A stretch of DNA of 64,000 nucleotides from Malachius bipustulatus (lineage: Eukaryota; Arthropoda; Insecta; Coleoptera; Melyridae), in NCBI GenBank assembly GCA_910589415.1, contig OU342635.1:13826001-13890000 (forward strand), given 5' to 3'. A program made the translations under genes and the position numbers. The notes under the pieces were generated by a model. The model had not been told where the DNA came from and did not search any database. It worked only from the letters and a program-made list of their open reading frames with translations. Shown here piece by piece: positions 36,650 to 47,959 of the stretch (position 1 is its first letter; every line of letters begins with the position of its first letter).

Positions 36650-39600
36650 TCTTTCATCATATGTCCCTAATTGTCTTGCTTCTGTACTGTCCTTTCGTCA
36701 TGCTTTTTACTCCCGCCCGAGTACATAAATGTGGTCGGTGTGGCTGATTCGGCCCGTTTGTCCCTCCGAGATCCCGATTACACTTTCGCTGCCACATTTC
36801 CGCGAACCTTTCGGACTCATTTATCTCGCCTCTTGACACTTTAATGGTATCCCGGAAGCAGCGCGTGTTAAAAAAGCGCTTTCTTCTACACATAAATGGC
36901 ATTATTTCCTGGAACGTTTCTTTGCAGTAATTGCTTCTTCTGTGTCTTTAAAATCTCATAAAACCATTAAAAATGGCTTTAACGTAAGTCCCCGGCGTAT
37001 TCGATTGCTCATCGATGTTATCAATCTCTTTTTTATCATAGATATTCGAATGAATTATCTAGTTGCTTCCTGAATCGTTATTGTGATTACCTACTCTAAA
37101 GAAAGAACGTTTAAAAAATTAAATTTACACCTTCTTTTGTGTTGGATCTACCTCATCATCGTCAATTCCTCTCCTTGCATGTATGTTTTGAATGCTTTTA
37201 ACTCATCAATTGTTTTATAACCAAAATATATGTAATATAAATCAATTAACTTAACAATCAAGCAGAATTTGACAATAATGAAGAAGTGCAGTATAAATAA
37301 TGCATGCTCCCATGTTTTCTGGTTGTATGATTTTATACAAAAATTCGAAAACCCCGATTAGAATTCTGGCCTCGCAATACCTAAGTATTATTTTATGCCA
37401 GTGATTTGATTGCTATGCATTTTGTAAAGCCAAAGATCTGTGTATTGTTATTAATTTCTGCTCCAATAATAATTTTTATTCCTTTTGCATTGCACTTTTT
37501 GACTCAGGGTACCAAATTAAACTTTCTCACAAACTTTTAAGTTCAATTAATACAAGACTTTTCGATTATAGTAAGTACATTTTTGTTTGAGACTTCTTGT
37601 TATGAAACTTAGGAACCCTACTTTAATTCCAGACAAAACTGTTTAATGCGAAACGCCCACTGAAACATATTTATTTGTCAAAATGTAATTTAGCACATAA
37701 TGAATGTTTATGCGCATTTTTAGTGACATAGGTAACAATAATAACATAATAAAATTTTAATGAATGTTTTTTTTTTTTTTTGATAGAATTTCTTAGAAGT
37801 TTTTAATTCTCGTTACGGAGTTAATATTTTGTAATTAGTGGTATAATGCGAGTTGACGTAATACGAAGTAACGATATAACATGTTTTGTTGGAAGAGACA
37901 GAGTTGCGTTATCAGAGTGCCAAGATACCTATTTTCAGCGTCGTTCACCTTGTTTGCTTCCCTCCAGTTGTGCCAACATCCCGTAATTGTATTGTCAATG
38001 TAAACCTTTATAAACTGTGCGTTTATGCCACCCTGCAGCAATGTGATCATATTTTAAACAGTTTTGTAAACACTCTGCCTAATTTATTATATTTGTATGT
38101 TTTATCGCTGGTAATATTATTATTAGATGGCGATCAACATAGCGCAACCGGGTTCATTAGAGTACTTACCCGGATGATTAACAAAGGTTATACTCCCACA
38201 AAATAACTCAGATTGCGAGAGGTACATAAATAATCTATTTAAGGCGACAAAAAAATATATCACAGAAGTATGCCTTCAAAATTGATAGACTTATCAAATA
38301 GTATAGTAACATTATTTGTATGTGAGACTGATGATTAATAGTTCAATAAAATTGTGAACGGTATTTATTGGTTCAATTTTGTAACATTCCTATACCTAAT
38401 CTTTTCGGTGACCTACTTTCAAGATTTTTTTGACCTACTCGATAATAATAGTAGGTGTAAATGACGATACACATTTCTATTATATTACCATTTTTTGATG
38501 GTCGGTCGCTTAGCTATAGATCGCTTTTTACTGTCCTCCTGGAGTTGTTCTCCTGAAGTTGTGATGTGTTTTTATTTATAAATATTATAACTTTTCTTGC
38601 TCTACCTGGAAATGAAACCACATACTTAGTTGGATATAACAACTTTATTTATAGTTGTTTCTCCCAAGATTGCGTAGGAATCTAATACTAACCCCTAGAT
38701 CGATTGATTCCAATAATAGATACACGCTAGAAGTATTACAATAATAGGTAAACTCCAATTCCCATATTATAATCCCATTCTCAAACGTAAAAAAAATAAA
38801 TCCGGCCCGTGTATAGACCATACTTGACCTCACTATTAATTCCATGAGAGGTTAATTAGTTTAGCTTAAATGCACTATTTTTCTGGTCGTTACATATTCT
38901 GGCATAAAACAAACAACCTACTCAGTAGTAGTTTTTTTTTTTTCAATTTAAGGATGTAGAGATTTACCTATACCTGCCTAAAGTACAACATGGCAAGAAT
39001 TAACATATTTACCTACCTACATTCATTTAGTTGCATGTGTTCTATCGGAAACTAAACTTTTTCCATCCTAAACGTCCCAATTCCTTCCTGCGATGATATT
39101 TCGTTTTAGCATAAATTTCGGAATCATCTGACCTTCATAATGCCTGATCAAGTGGCATCTGAACTGTTTATTTTGAAATTAGCTCGCACCCTTACCATCG
39201 CTACGTCACCGGTCTGTACACAAAGTATCGATTTCAAGCTCTCCCACTGTCCGAATTCGGACCGCAATTATGAACTCGGTCATTTAGCCAACGAGTCCGC
39301 AAAAAAATCACGGAAATTATGGGATAAAGGGAGGGCTTCGAAAATATGTGAATATTATGAATCAAATCATTGTGAGTTATTGGTAAATGTTTGTTAATCC
39401 GACGTGATGGCTAAATTTGGTGATTTAATTTCTGTTCTAGATCTTGATAAGCTCCAGAAGTCCCATATTTCCACGGCCGTGTCGGAAATATTCGTGCCAT
39501 AATAAATTATGCGATTTTCTTCTAGCATGATGTCTTTCTATCATTCTCATTATAGTTTCTGAGTATCACATCTAAATTGCATGTCATTGCTTTTCTCATT

Positions 39601-41145
39601 TATATGTAAATCATTTGGGCAAATTTTCATTCCTTTCACGATGAAGGTACGTTTATTTTGGACTTTTGAACAAGTGGAATTGTCAATAACGTTTAGAAAT
39701 CACGATATTTAGCTAAAATTATACCTTTATTACACAAATATGTCAAATGCGAGGGAGTACCTATACTACCTTGAGCATGATAGATGTTAAAATGTCCCGA
39801 ACATGCTCTAATTAAGCCTATTATACATAATATATTAAGTATTCCCGTACATGCAATAGGAGGCGTATATACAAGTAATATCATCCCGCTTCACTTCAAA
39901 GGGAAAGGAACGACTTTTATTTATATTGAAGATCAAATACATATTATATTGCAACATTGATTCTAGAGATATATTAAAGGTTTACCTTTGCCTTAAAGGC
40001 AATGTTTCCGGTTTATCCGCTCGATCAGAGGTCGCTCCATCGACTCGACGTTTACATTTTCCGTAGCCGAACTTCTATCCTAATCGATATCAGTTTTATC
40101 GGTAGGAGAAACTTTGAACTTTAATGCGATCTTCGCTTAGGGCTACAAAGCACTGTTTGCCCATTTGTTATTTGGTATGTTTTCCTAGGGGTTTTATATA
40201 TGTTTTTCTGGCTGTTTTTATAGGTCGAAGAGAGTTCGCCTTTGCATCTATTTTCACGGCACGTGTATCCATACGTGATCCCTTCCTTTCGTCGCACATT
40301 GTTTTATTGTGCGTTTTATTCATTTTTCTCCATCTATTCGTAGCAGGCTGTGTGCTACATTCACTCGGGAGATCCCAACAGGCCGCGACGACAACCGTCC
40401 AAAGTCTGTGATTTACTGAATCTCCACATTTTTCAGTAATAGACTGGCAAGCTGGCAGTTCCCCTGCTTTTGCTTTTAGGTTTCATTGTACGAGTCCACT
40501 GAACTTAATGAGGGTTGGTTGCGGTAGGAGTAAGCTGCACAATGCATATGCAGGGCCGCAATTTCTTTCATTTCTTTCATCATAACTTGTATATAGTATA
40601 CACCAGTTGTTGTGGGAAACGAATACAAGGAAATCTATTCTGTACGATCCCGACCGAGAAACGATGAGATTTGGTGTCTGTTATCGGCACTTGGCTCTCT
40701 CGCCCCGTGAGATAACAGCCTCCGGGCTTACGAAGCGGCCGAACCCAGCAGTCAGACAAACAGAAGGCCATAATCTTAAGCTTGTTCAGAGAGTTGGACC
40801 AGCTCAAGTTTCGCCCGTAAGTAAACAAGATAGGCCATCTACGAGTACTCCTATATGCTCTCTCCTCTTCATCTAATGCTCGGATTCTTATAGATATAGA
40901 CTTCTTGATCGAAAACCGCTGCTGGCTCTTTCGTATAGTTTTCCAACGGGAAACGGAAGTTCTTTAAAAGCTCGGAGTTCCGATTTTGATAGAAAATAGG
41001 TTTTAAATCGCATGTTATGACTACAAAAAGGGATTTTTGACATAATTTTCATCCTAATTCTACAATAATTTTGATTTAGTTAAGATTTCAAAACTTTTAA
41101 AAACGTTTTTCTACTCCCAACCTTTAACATGCATATTAAATATAT
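36650..41145. other. Intron-like AT-rich DNA
   Basis: No gene is recognised. Open frames at 37886-38206, 39140-39397 and 40124-40411 (plus) and 40580-40828 (minus) match no family known to me. 40000-40440 and 40660-40860 are somewhat richer in GC. A T-run lies near 37768. Confidence 0.45.
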
Positions 41146-41150
41146 GAATC

Positions 41151-41203
41151 ACCAGTGCTTTAATGGGTCTCATTAAGATACAAATTTTTATTAAAGCACT
41201 GGT
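41151..41203 (+). other. 53-nt perfect-stem hairpin
   Basis: ACCAGTGCTTTAAT (41151-41164) pairs perfectly with ATTAAAGCACTGGT (41190-41203) around a 25-nt loop. Too short for a typical microRNA precursor; may be a tiny foldback element. Confidence 0.65.
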
Positions 41204-41209
41204 CAAGCT

Positions 41210-42915
41210 ATCCAATGGCAGAGGAGCATTTGCAATCGAATCGGGTCCTTTTCGCTCACAATCGGGTCGGCAAGCCAACAGAAATTACAGAGTTGTCATA
41301 CTCACGACAAAGATTTGCCTTGTGATATAAGTTCTGTATTTCTGAAAAAAAATTCTGAACGTTTATTTAATTTAGAGCATAAGTAACATTCAAAGAAAAT
41401 TTATCAAGATTTTATGTTACCTTAATTAATTTGATAAGTAGGTATATCGTGTAAAAGATGGGAAGATAAAGTATTATATCATTCGTAGCGCTCCGTGATA
41501 GTATTCAAAGCGGCAACGCTGCGACACGCGTTGCGCAGGTAAACAATATCGTAATTATTGGCTGTCAATGTTATTAATTTTCATTAATCTCAAAATCAAA
41601 GCGTAAAATTCGGAATTCGAACTTCGCATAATAAAAATTACGCAGTTGTGAGTAGTGCCCTTTACACTTGATACTAAAACATGTCTCAGCAGAATAATCT
41701 TAGCGACGAAGAGAAAATTTGGTAACATGCGTAAACAAATAGCAACCTATCTTAACCTCAATGATCCGCAATTGTACACGGGTCATTGTTAAAATATATA
41801 ATTTATTAATCTTTTCTATGAAGTAAAAAAGGGTCGTAGAAAAAATAGTGTATGGAACTCGCAGATAATGGCTATTAATACGCTCTTATGATGGTTAATA
41901 CACTATTATAGCCTTCATTATAAGCTCGTTGCATAATATACTATTAAAATTTTAAAAACTACATTAAAGAAATAAAATCATGTCTTTCGTTTAGAATTCT
42001 TTTTTGAAAGTAATCTATAAATTAACCAGATTTGTGGATTTTCTTTCTAGGTATGCTTCTAATAATATCCGTTTCGGTCCATAAATGTAAAAGTTAGCTG
42101 TCACAACATGGCAATCGGGCAACCGCGTCACCTAACTGGTCCAGATTGAAGGATTTTCCAGGTGCAGGGCTACAATGTTGGAGGTTCCCGGACTTTGATC
42201 CAGTGCAACTTATTCGAACGTTTCGTCCACAGCTGCGACAGATATTAACATTTTTTAGGTTAGTATTAGCGCGATGGAAGTCATGGAAGCGAAACTTTGG
42301 AACTCCCGTGTCTGACGCCTTCTATACATAAATTTAAGAACTTCATCAACATGAGCGATCTTGAGCGATCATTCTGATTTAAATTGTCTCAAATAAAGAT
42401 TGGACTAAAAACTTACCCAAATTTAATTGAATCGTTTAGGGTGCTCTGAAAGGAAGCACGTCATTTCTTATTACCGTAATTTGCTTAATGGTTCTCCTTG
42501 ACTATAACCGAAGCGATAATAATAAGGAACTGACAAGTAAATCAGGGACTATGTACGATTAGTAATCGATTAACTCAAGTGTAAATTCACAAAGAAACAA
42601 TTCTCCAGATGTTTACATAACGAGTATGAAAGGGTTATGGACGCTGATTGAATGAAGGCACTTCATAAACGTCTCTCATTAAAACGAATTTACTTCACAT
42701 ATATTATTCATCGTAATAATTAAAGTGGTTTAATTTTGATTCTTGCATAAATTGTTTGCTTTAGAAGTAAAAGTTGCGTTCTTTCGAAGGAGTTTTAGTT
42801 TTTGTGTGCTGTGCTTTACTTAACCTTTCAAAAGCTCGCTCTACTATCAGTTTCAAATATCAAACCACAATAATTAGTAGGACGTAGTATTTTAACTTCT
42901 AGGCATAGAAGTTTC
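41210..42915. other. AT-rich DNA with a possible short first coding exon
   Basis: At 41681 AAAACATG opens a 14-codon frame (MSQQNNLSDEEKIW) that runs into TGGTAACA, which could be a splice donor at 41722. The good start context and acidic, polar reading are suggestive but no continuation was identified. The frame at 42146-42331 is not recognised. The rest is featureless. Confidence 0.35.
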
Positions 42916-42920
42916 TACAA

Positions 42921-43965
42921 TACAGTCTTTTTCTATTGGTTTTCCTCTTTTGTCAATTGCTTTTCCTTATTTGTCAAATTAAACGTCAGTTTGATTTTTC
43001 AATTCAAATTCCTCTTTTGTCAAATGATATTATATCATATGCTTTTCCAATGTTTATACAGGGTGTTGATTTTCAAAGCGGGCCATAGGGGATTAGCATT
43101 GCGAAAGTGGTTTTTGAGGATTCCTGCTCGCCGTTTAAACTGACAGAAATGGTTTTGGTATCAAAATGAAGCTAAAATTATTGCGCATAACGCTTGACAT
43201 CAGAAATTGATTTAATTTCACGTTGTTTTCTAAAATTCATCAGTAAAAATTCAAGTAATTTTAATGTTTAATCACAAAATAGCATGCCTTGCCTCAACAA
43301 TAATGACGTTTCTACGTTTTGACAATCCAATAATAAAGCTTTATAAGTCAGTAGGTAATAATAAAGTCTGGTTTTATTTAAAAATGGGTTATACAAACCA
43401 AGAATGAGTTTTTATGGTGAAAACCTACTACAGTGTAGCCAGTTACAGGAGGGTTAAATAGAACCAGACTTTATTATTACCTACTGACTTATAAAGTTTT
43501 ATTATTATGGATTGTCAAAACGTAGAAACGTCATTATTGTTTAGGCAAGGCATGCTATTTTGTGATTAAACATTAACAATTACTTGAATTTTTACTGAAG
43601 AATTTTAGAAAACAACGTGAAATTAAATTAATTTCTGATGTCAAGCGTTATGCGCAATAATCTTAGCTTCATTTTGATACCAAAACCATTTCTGTCAGTT
43701 TAAACGGCGAGCAGGAATCCTCAAAAACCACTTTCGCAATGCTAATCCCCTATGGCCCGCTTTGAAAATCAACACCCTGTATATTACTGCCACTGTACGT
43801 AAATGGGAAAAGCAATTGACATAAAGTGAAACTGATTTGACATAAAAGGAAATTGATTGATGAATCAATGACTACAATCGTTGATAGATAGAAAAATAAG
43901 AAAATCATTTGACAAATAAGGAAAAGCAATTGACAAAAGAGGAAAACCAAAAGCAAAAGACTGTA
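42921..43965. mobile_element. Outer foldback element, interrupted by a second foldback element
   Basis: TACAGTCTTTTTCTATTGGT at 42921 is the start of a 59-bp terminal repeat (42921-42979) whose reverse complement lies at 43907-43965. TA is at both ends. Inside, the phrase CTCTTTTGTCAAATG and its relatives recur several times near both ends, so the element is built of sub-terminal repeats. Without the 729-bp insert it is about 316 bp. Non-autonomous; the TA duplication suggests Tc1/mariner-type mobilisation. Confidence 0.8.
43055..43783. mobile_element. 729-bp near-perfect foldback element nested in the outer one
   Basis: Left arm 43055-43380 (326 bp) and right arm 43455-43783 (329 bp) are near-perfect reverse complements, starting TATACAGGGTGTTGAT and ending ATCAACACCCTGTATA. 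Only about 74 bp of unpaired centre remains. Low arm divergence means recent insertion or ongoing arm conversion. There is no transposase frame. A transcript across it would form a very long double-stranded RNA. Confidence 0.92.
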
Positions 43966-43969
43966 TAGT

Positions 43970-44675
43970 AGGATTAACTTTAAAAAGTCAGATGTGACGT
44001 CACACTAACCGTCTGAATTAATATTTTTAATTTCGCCAGAAAATGTCAAACAGTTAATTGTCAAGTTGTGAACGAGCGTAAATTATTGAAGGAATCATTC
44101 AAACAATTAATTGAAGCGCTTACGTCAGTTTGAGAGCCACTGACAACTACATAAAATTTATTCACGTAATGACATTCTATCCTCTGTGTTGTGCATTTAA
44201 TTCTCATTCAAAACCAATGTTGACGTATACTTATTTATGCGGGATGGAGTGTTTAGACGACCTGGACGGTTACTATAAAAACACGTACATGAAACAAAAT
44301 AAATCGAACTATCAAAAGGATGTGTATTCTTAATCGATACGTATGACTTTTTAGACTTTATTGAACTATATGCATGTATTTTTTTGACTCATTTTTATTA
44401 CAATACAAGGTTTAAAAAAATTGCTTGAATTGTAGTGTATCCATCAGCGAGTAAATAGCCAAATGCAGTCGGTTCCCGTCTTGCATGTGTTGCTATCATC
44501 GATCATAACAGTCCAAAAACGACGAAACAACGCTGATTCGTTCTTCCGTTAGCATTGTAACATGCTGTACTCTCTTGTGTTAAATATTTACGATTAAATA
44601 GTCAATGCCCTAGTTTAAGAACGATAGACAGGGGAGGATGGGGCGAGTCGACTAGTTGAACGAAAATTATTAATA
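43970..44675. other. AT-rich DNA, nothing recognised
   Basis: A 67-codon plus-strand frame at 44130-44333 is not recognised. No repeat structure is seen. Confidence 0.5.
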
Positions 44676-44678
44676 AAA

Positions 44679-45250
44679 TATACAGGGTGGGCCACGGTAT
44701 ACGAAACGGAAGATTATGGCCGTGTCTCTGGATTTTAGGATCTTTTTATTTTTGGAGTGGATAGAGACCCGGCAGAGGTACGTTTTAAAATTATATTCAT
44801 AATGTTTTTATGTCCCAAAAGCATAAAACATATCAAAGTTATGTTTTTTTTAAATGGAATGCTCCTATGTTATTGCATTTTTAGATTGTCTGAAAAAAGA
44901 AAATAAGATTGGCTTCTACAGTTGGTGTTTAAATTCAGAAGTTTTTGAGTTATAAACAAGTGAAAATCGTCATTTTTAATGTTGTTAAAACTTAATTTTG
45001 TAGTTTATCCGAATCATCCGGAAAATTGTCTTCTTATCTGCTTCGCGCTTATCTTTCGGAATTAAACATATTGGCAACTATAATGATGTGAAAATGAGAA
45101 GTGTGATTGATTACACTGCCATAGTCGAGGACAGGCTTCTTGTGTCTTTAGCTTTGAAAATGTCATAACTAAGCCTTCTTGCTTGCTTCTTTACATATTC
45201 CAAGTTTAAAGTGATGCGGTAGTACATATTAAATAATTATACAGGGTGTA
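44679..45250. repeat. Two same-orientation TACAGGGTG termini
   Basis: TATACAGGGTGGGCCACGG starts at 44679 and TATACAGGGTGTATATT at 45238. Both point to the right and have no clear inverted partner, so they look like the left ends of two separate, otherwise unrecognisable repeats. Confidence 0.5.
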
Positions 45251-45254
45251 TATT

Positions 45255-46505
45255 TAATATTGCGAAAAACTTTAAAGATAGATTTTTTGGGTAAAAATAA
45301 GCAAAAAATTTTCTATTAACGGGTGTCCGGAAATGCACCGTTTTATTCTGTTTTAAGAATAAAACAGTTTTTATTCTTCCGTTTTTAGGTAACGATTTTT
45401 CTTTTCTTTGCGTTTTCTTTGTCCACTACTTCCTGTTTTTTGGCATAGAAGTTAACACGATAGCTTTCTGTTTCTCTAGTTTTGTTGTTTGTGCATGGTC
45501 GATCGTATTTTGGGAATGTTCTGATTTTTATAAACATTTTCCATTGCTCTGGATGAATTCGGCGTTTGGCCTGCAGCCCAAAAGATCCCGGGTAAATTTC
45601 GATTTGACTCTTTCTGCATTTTGTAATCCTGTGGTCCGGAAGGATCTGATTTTGATGTTTTGTTTTTGACCGCCAAGTTAACTGCTCACTAATCTTCGTC
45701 ACTTAAAAAGGCGTCCCTATCCGTGACTACTGTTTCTAATGCTTCCTGAATATCACCAACCTTCCTGAATATCACCAACCTCCAAAATCTGTTGGATCAA
45801 TTCCGCATTTTTTGAAGGTTGCTATATATTTTCGGGACAAGTGAACGTATTAACAATGAGTTAAAATAATGAATTCGTTCTCTTATTTCGTCAGCTTGCC
45901 CTCGAAACCTTGAAATACTTTTTTGGTTTAATACTCGCGCAATCGTTAAATAAACATATTATGTATAACATCTACATAATTATAACGGTCTATAATATCG
46001 AAAAAAAATAAAAACTCTTCAACTTCTAACAAAAAAACCTAACTCTTACCTTGCTTTCTTACAAAAATTCCTAAATTCTTAAAAAAAAATCTTACAGAAA
46101 CACATGGAAAATCATACGTTCTGTTACTATAGTCCCTTGTACATTTGATATCACCGCCATATATTGGCGCGTGTTACAACTACCACCATTTGAGCATGAC
46201 ATTAAAAACACAGTTCGTCCACTCGTCCCGTTCGTCATCTTAATGACATAACTTTAATGACGTGTCATTCGAACTAGTATCAATACTATTGATTAGAAAG
46301 TAGCTTGACGTTTGACATTTATGATCAACAACATGCTTATCTACGGAAACAGGAAGAAGAAGCATATAATCTGAAATCAGCATCACTCTTTTTTAACGCC
46401 ATGGTCCAGATTAGGGTATTATTTATTGATTGATATTTAAAAAAATATTCTTAATTTTTTACGTGATCTGTGACTGTGATTCACATAAAAATGTACATAT
46501 ACCTT
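45255..46505. other. AT-rich DNA with an unrecognised minus-strand frame
   Basis: The minus-strand frame 45385-45702 encodes 105 residues rich in Lys, Arg and Gln (for example AKRRIHPEQW and KKQEVVDKENAKKRK). It matches nothing I know; the charged composition differs from the chance frames around it, so a piece of an old element is possible. A 19-bp unit, CTTCCTGAATATCACCAAC, is tandemly duplicated at 45742-45779. Confidence 0.4.
45742..45779 (+). repeat. Perfect tandem duplication of 19 bp
   Basis: CTTCCTGAATATCACCAAC occurs twice head to tail without mismatch, pointing to a recent slippage or repair event. Confidence 0.95.
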
Positions 46506-46510
46506 GCATT

Positions 46511-46714
46511 TATATCGTGTGATCCACAAAATTTTTCATCAACTAGTGCCTTGGAAGAGAGAGCAGATGGCTATTGCAGTCATTTCTGAGCTCATTTCAC
46601 CTGAGCACACCTACCAATAGTTTACCAATAGCATTTTATCTGACAGACTGGCAGACATGCTTCATTTTTTCCAAGGCACTAGTTGATGAAAAATTTTGTG
46701 GATCACCCGATATA
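46511..46714. mobile_element. 204-bp MITE-like foldback element
   Basis: Terminal inverted repeats of about 45 bp start TATATCGTGTGATCCACAAA at 46511 and are mirrored up to GGATCACCCGATATA at 46714, with one or two mismatches. TA at both edges is consistent with a TA duplication. The centre is unpaired. A plus-strand frame at 46574-46759 crosses the right arm and is not credible as a gene. Confidence 0.85.
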
Positions 46715-46719
46715 CAATT

Positions 46720-46975
46720 TAAATATTTTATCGTTAGATTTGTTGAAAAATCCTGTTGAACGACTTGTGCGCTTCAGTACAAAAAAGGGTTCGGCAATGT
46801 TTCCTGGATAGTGAGGTGACATTTCCTCCTGGCATCGGTGACTAGCCTCCCTACCAGAAACAAATGGGTCGACGGAAATAAACTGAATCAATAAAAAATA
46901 TTGGACATTTACCTACATTAATAAATTATTATTCACAGAAAATCCAATAGCGCCCCTTTATGTCGAACGCTGCAA
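46720..46975. other. Spacer between two foldback elements
   Basis: No gene or repeat is recognised in this spacer. Confidence 0.5.
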
Positions 46976-46977
46976 CT

Positions 46978-47952
46978 ATAGAGGTGTCCCAGAATAAAGG
47001 GCACTTCTAAGGTAGAATATTTATTTGATTTTAAGACAAGTAGTTTCAATTAACCTGCCTTTTAAATTGAATAAAAACGAAGTTACAGGGTGTAAAATGT
47101 TAAAAAAAAATACATACTTTTGTGTAACTCCAAAACGGCTGAATGTTTTTATGTAACAGGTAACAGCAATAATTACCTCTATGTAACTTGAACTAGGGAC
47201 GTAGGATGGATAGGGGTTCAAAACTTACGTACCCCCTCCCCCAATTTTTACGCCACTGAATAAATTTTGATTTTCAGATAGTTTTTAAAAATTCTGGTAC
47301 AAAAATTGCATAAGGTTTGTGATGTTAATGCTTAATAGTTTTTGAATTTATAAAATAATACATTATAAAAAATTATACGTTTTTCGGCAATGTTTATCAA
47401 GTTTTGAAAAAAATTACAGATTTGACGGAAGGCTTCTTCTTCTCCAGACTCTCCTGCTACCACGAACAAATCCCAGTCACGTTTCCTATAGCGCTATAAT
47501 GAGTTCAACTTGTTTTGTTTTAAGTTTTTAAAATTTTTATATGAATATTACTGAACTTTCATCTGTTAAATTGTGCATATCTCAAAAACTTCACAGAATT
47601 CACCTACCAAATCTTCTGCTTTTTTAAACCAGGTATGTCTATATTTTTGAAAAAATATTTCAGAACCAAAATTTATCCAGAGGCGTAAAACTTTGGGGTA
47701 TACAAGCTGAAACCCTATCTACGTTACGTCCTTGGGTCCAGTTACATACAGATTGTTATTACTGTTATATTAGACTAATTATTAATAGAAAAGCAATACA
47801 AAAACATCAGCCGTTTTAGAGTTATACAAGTAAATTTGATTGTTTCTGAAACACTCAATTTAGAGGGTATAAGGTTCATTAAGATATTTGTCTCAAAATC
47901 AAGTAAATATTCCACTAGAAGTTCGGCCCCTTCATTCTGGGACATCCTGTTA
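46978..47952. mobile_element. About 975-bp foldback element, GGTGTCCCAGAAT ends
   Basis: GAGGTGTCCCAGAATAAAGG at 46981 is mirrored by CATTCTGGGACATCCTGTTA ending at about 47952. Complementarity continues inward for about 280 bp per arm, including GGGACGTAGGATGGATAGGG (47195) against CCCTATCTACGTTACGTCC (47713). The arms are clearly diverged, so the insertion is older than that at 43055. TTACAGGGTG also occurs inside the left arm at 47083. Confidence 0.8.
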
Positions 47953-47959
47953 CAGGTAT

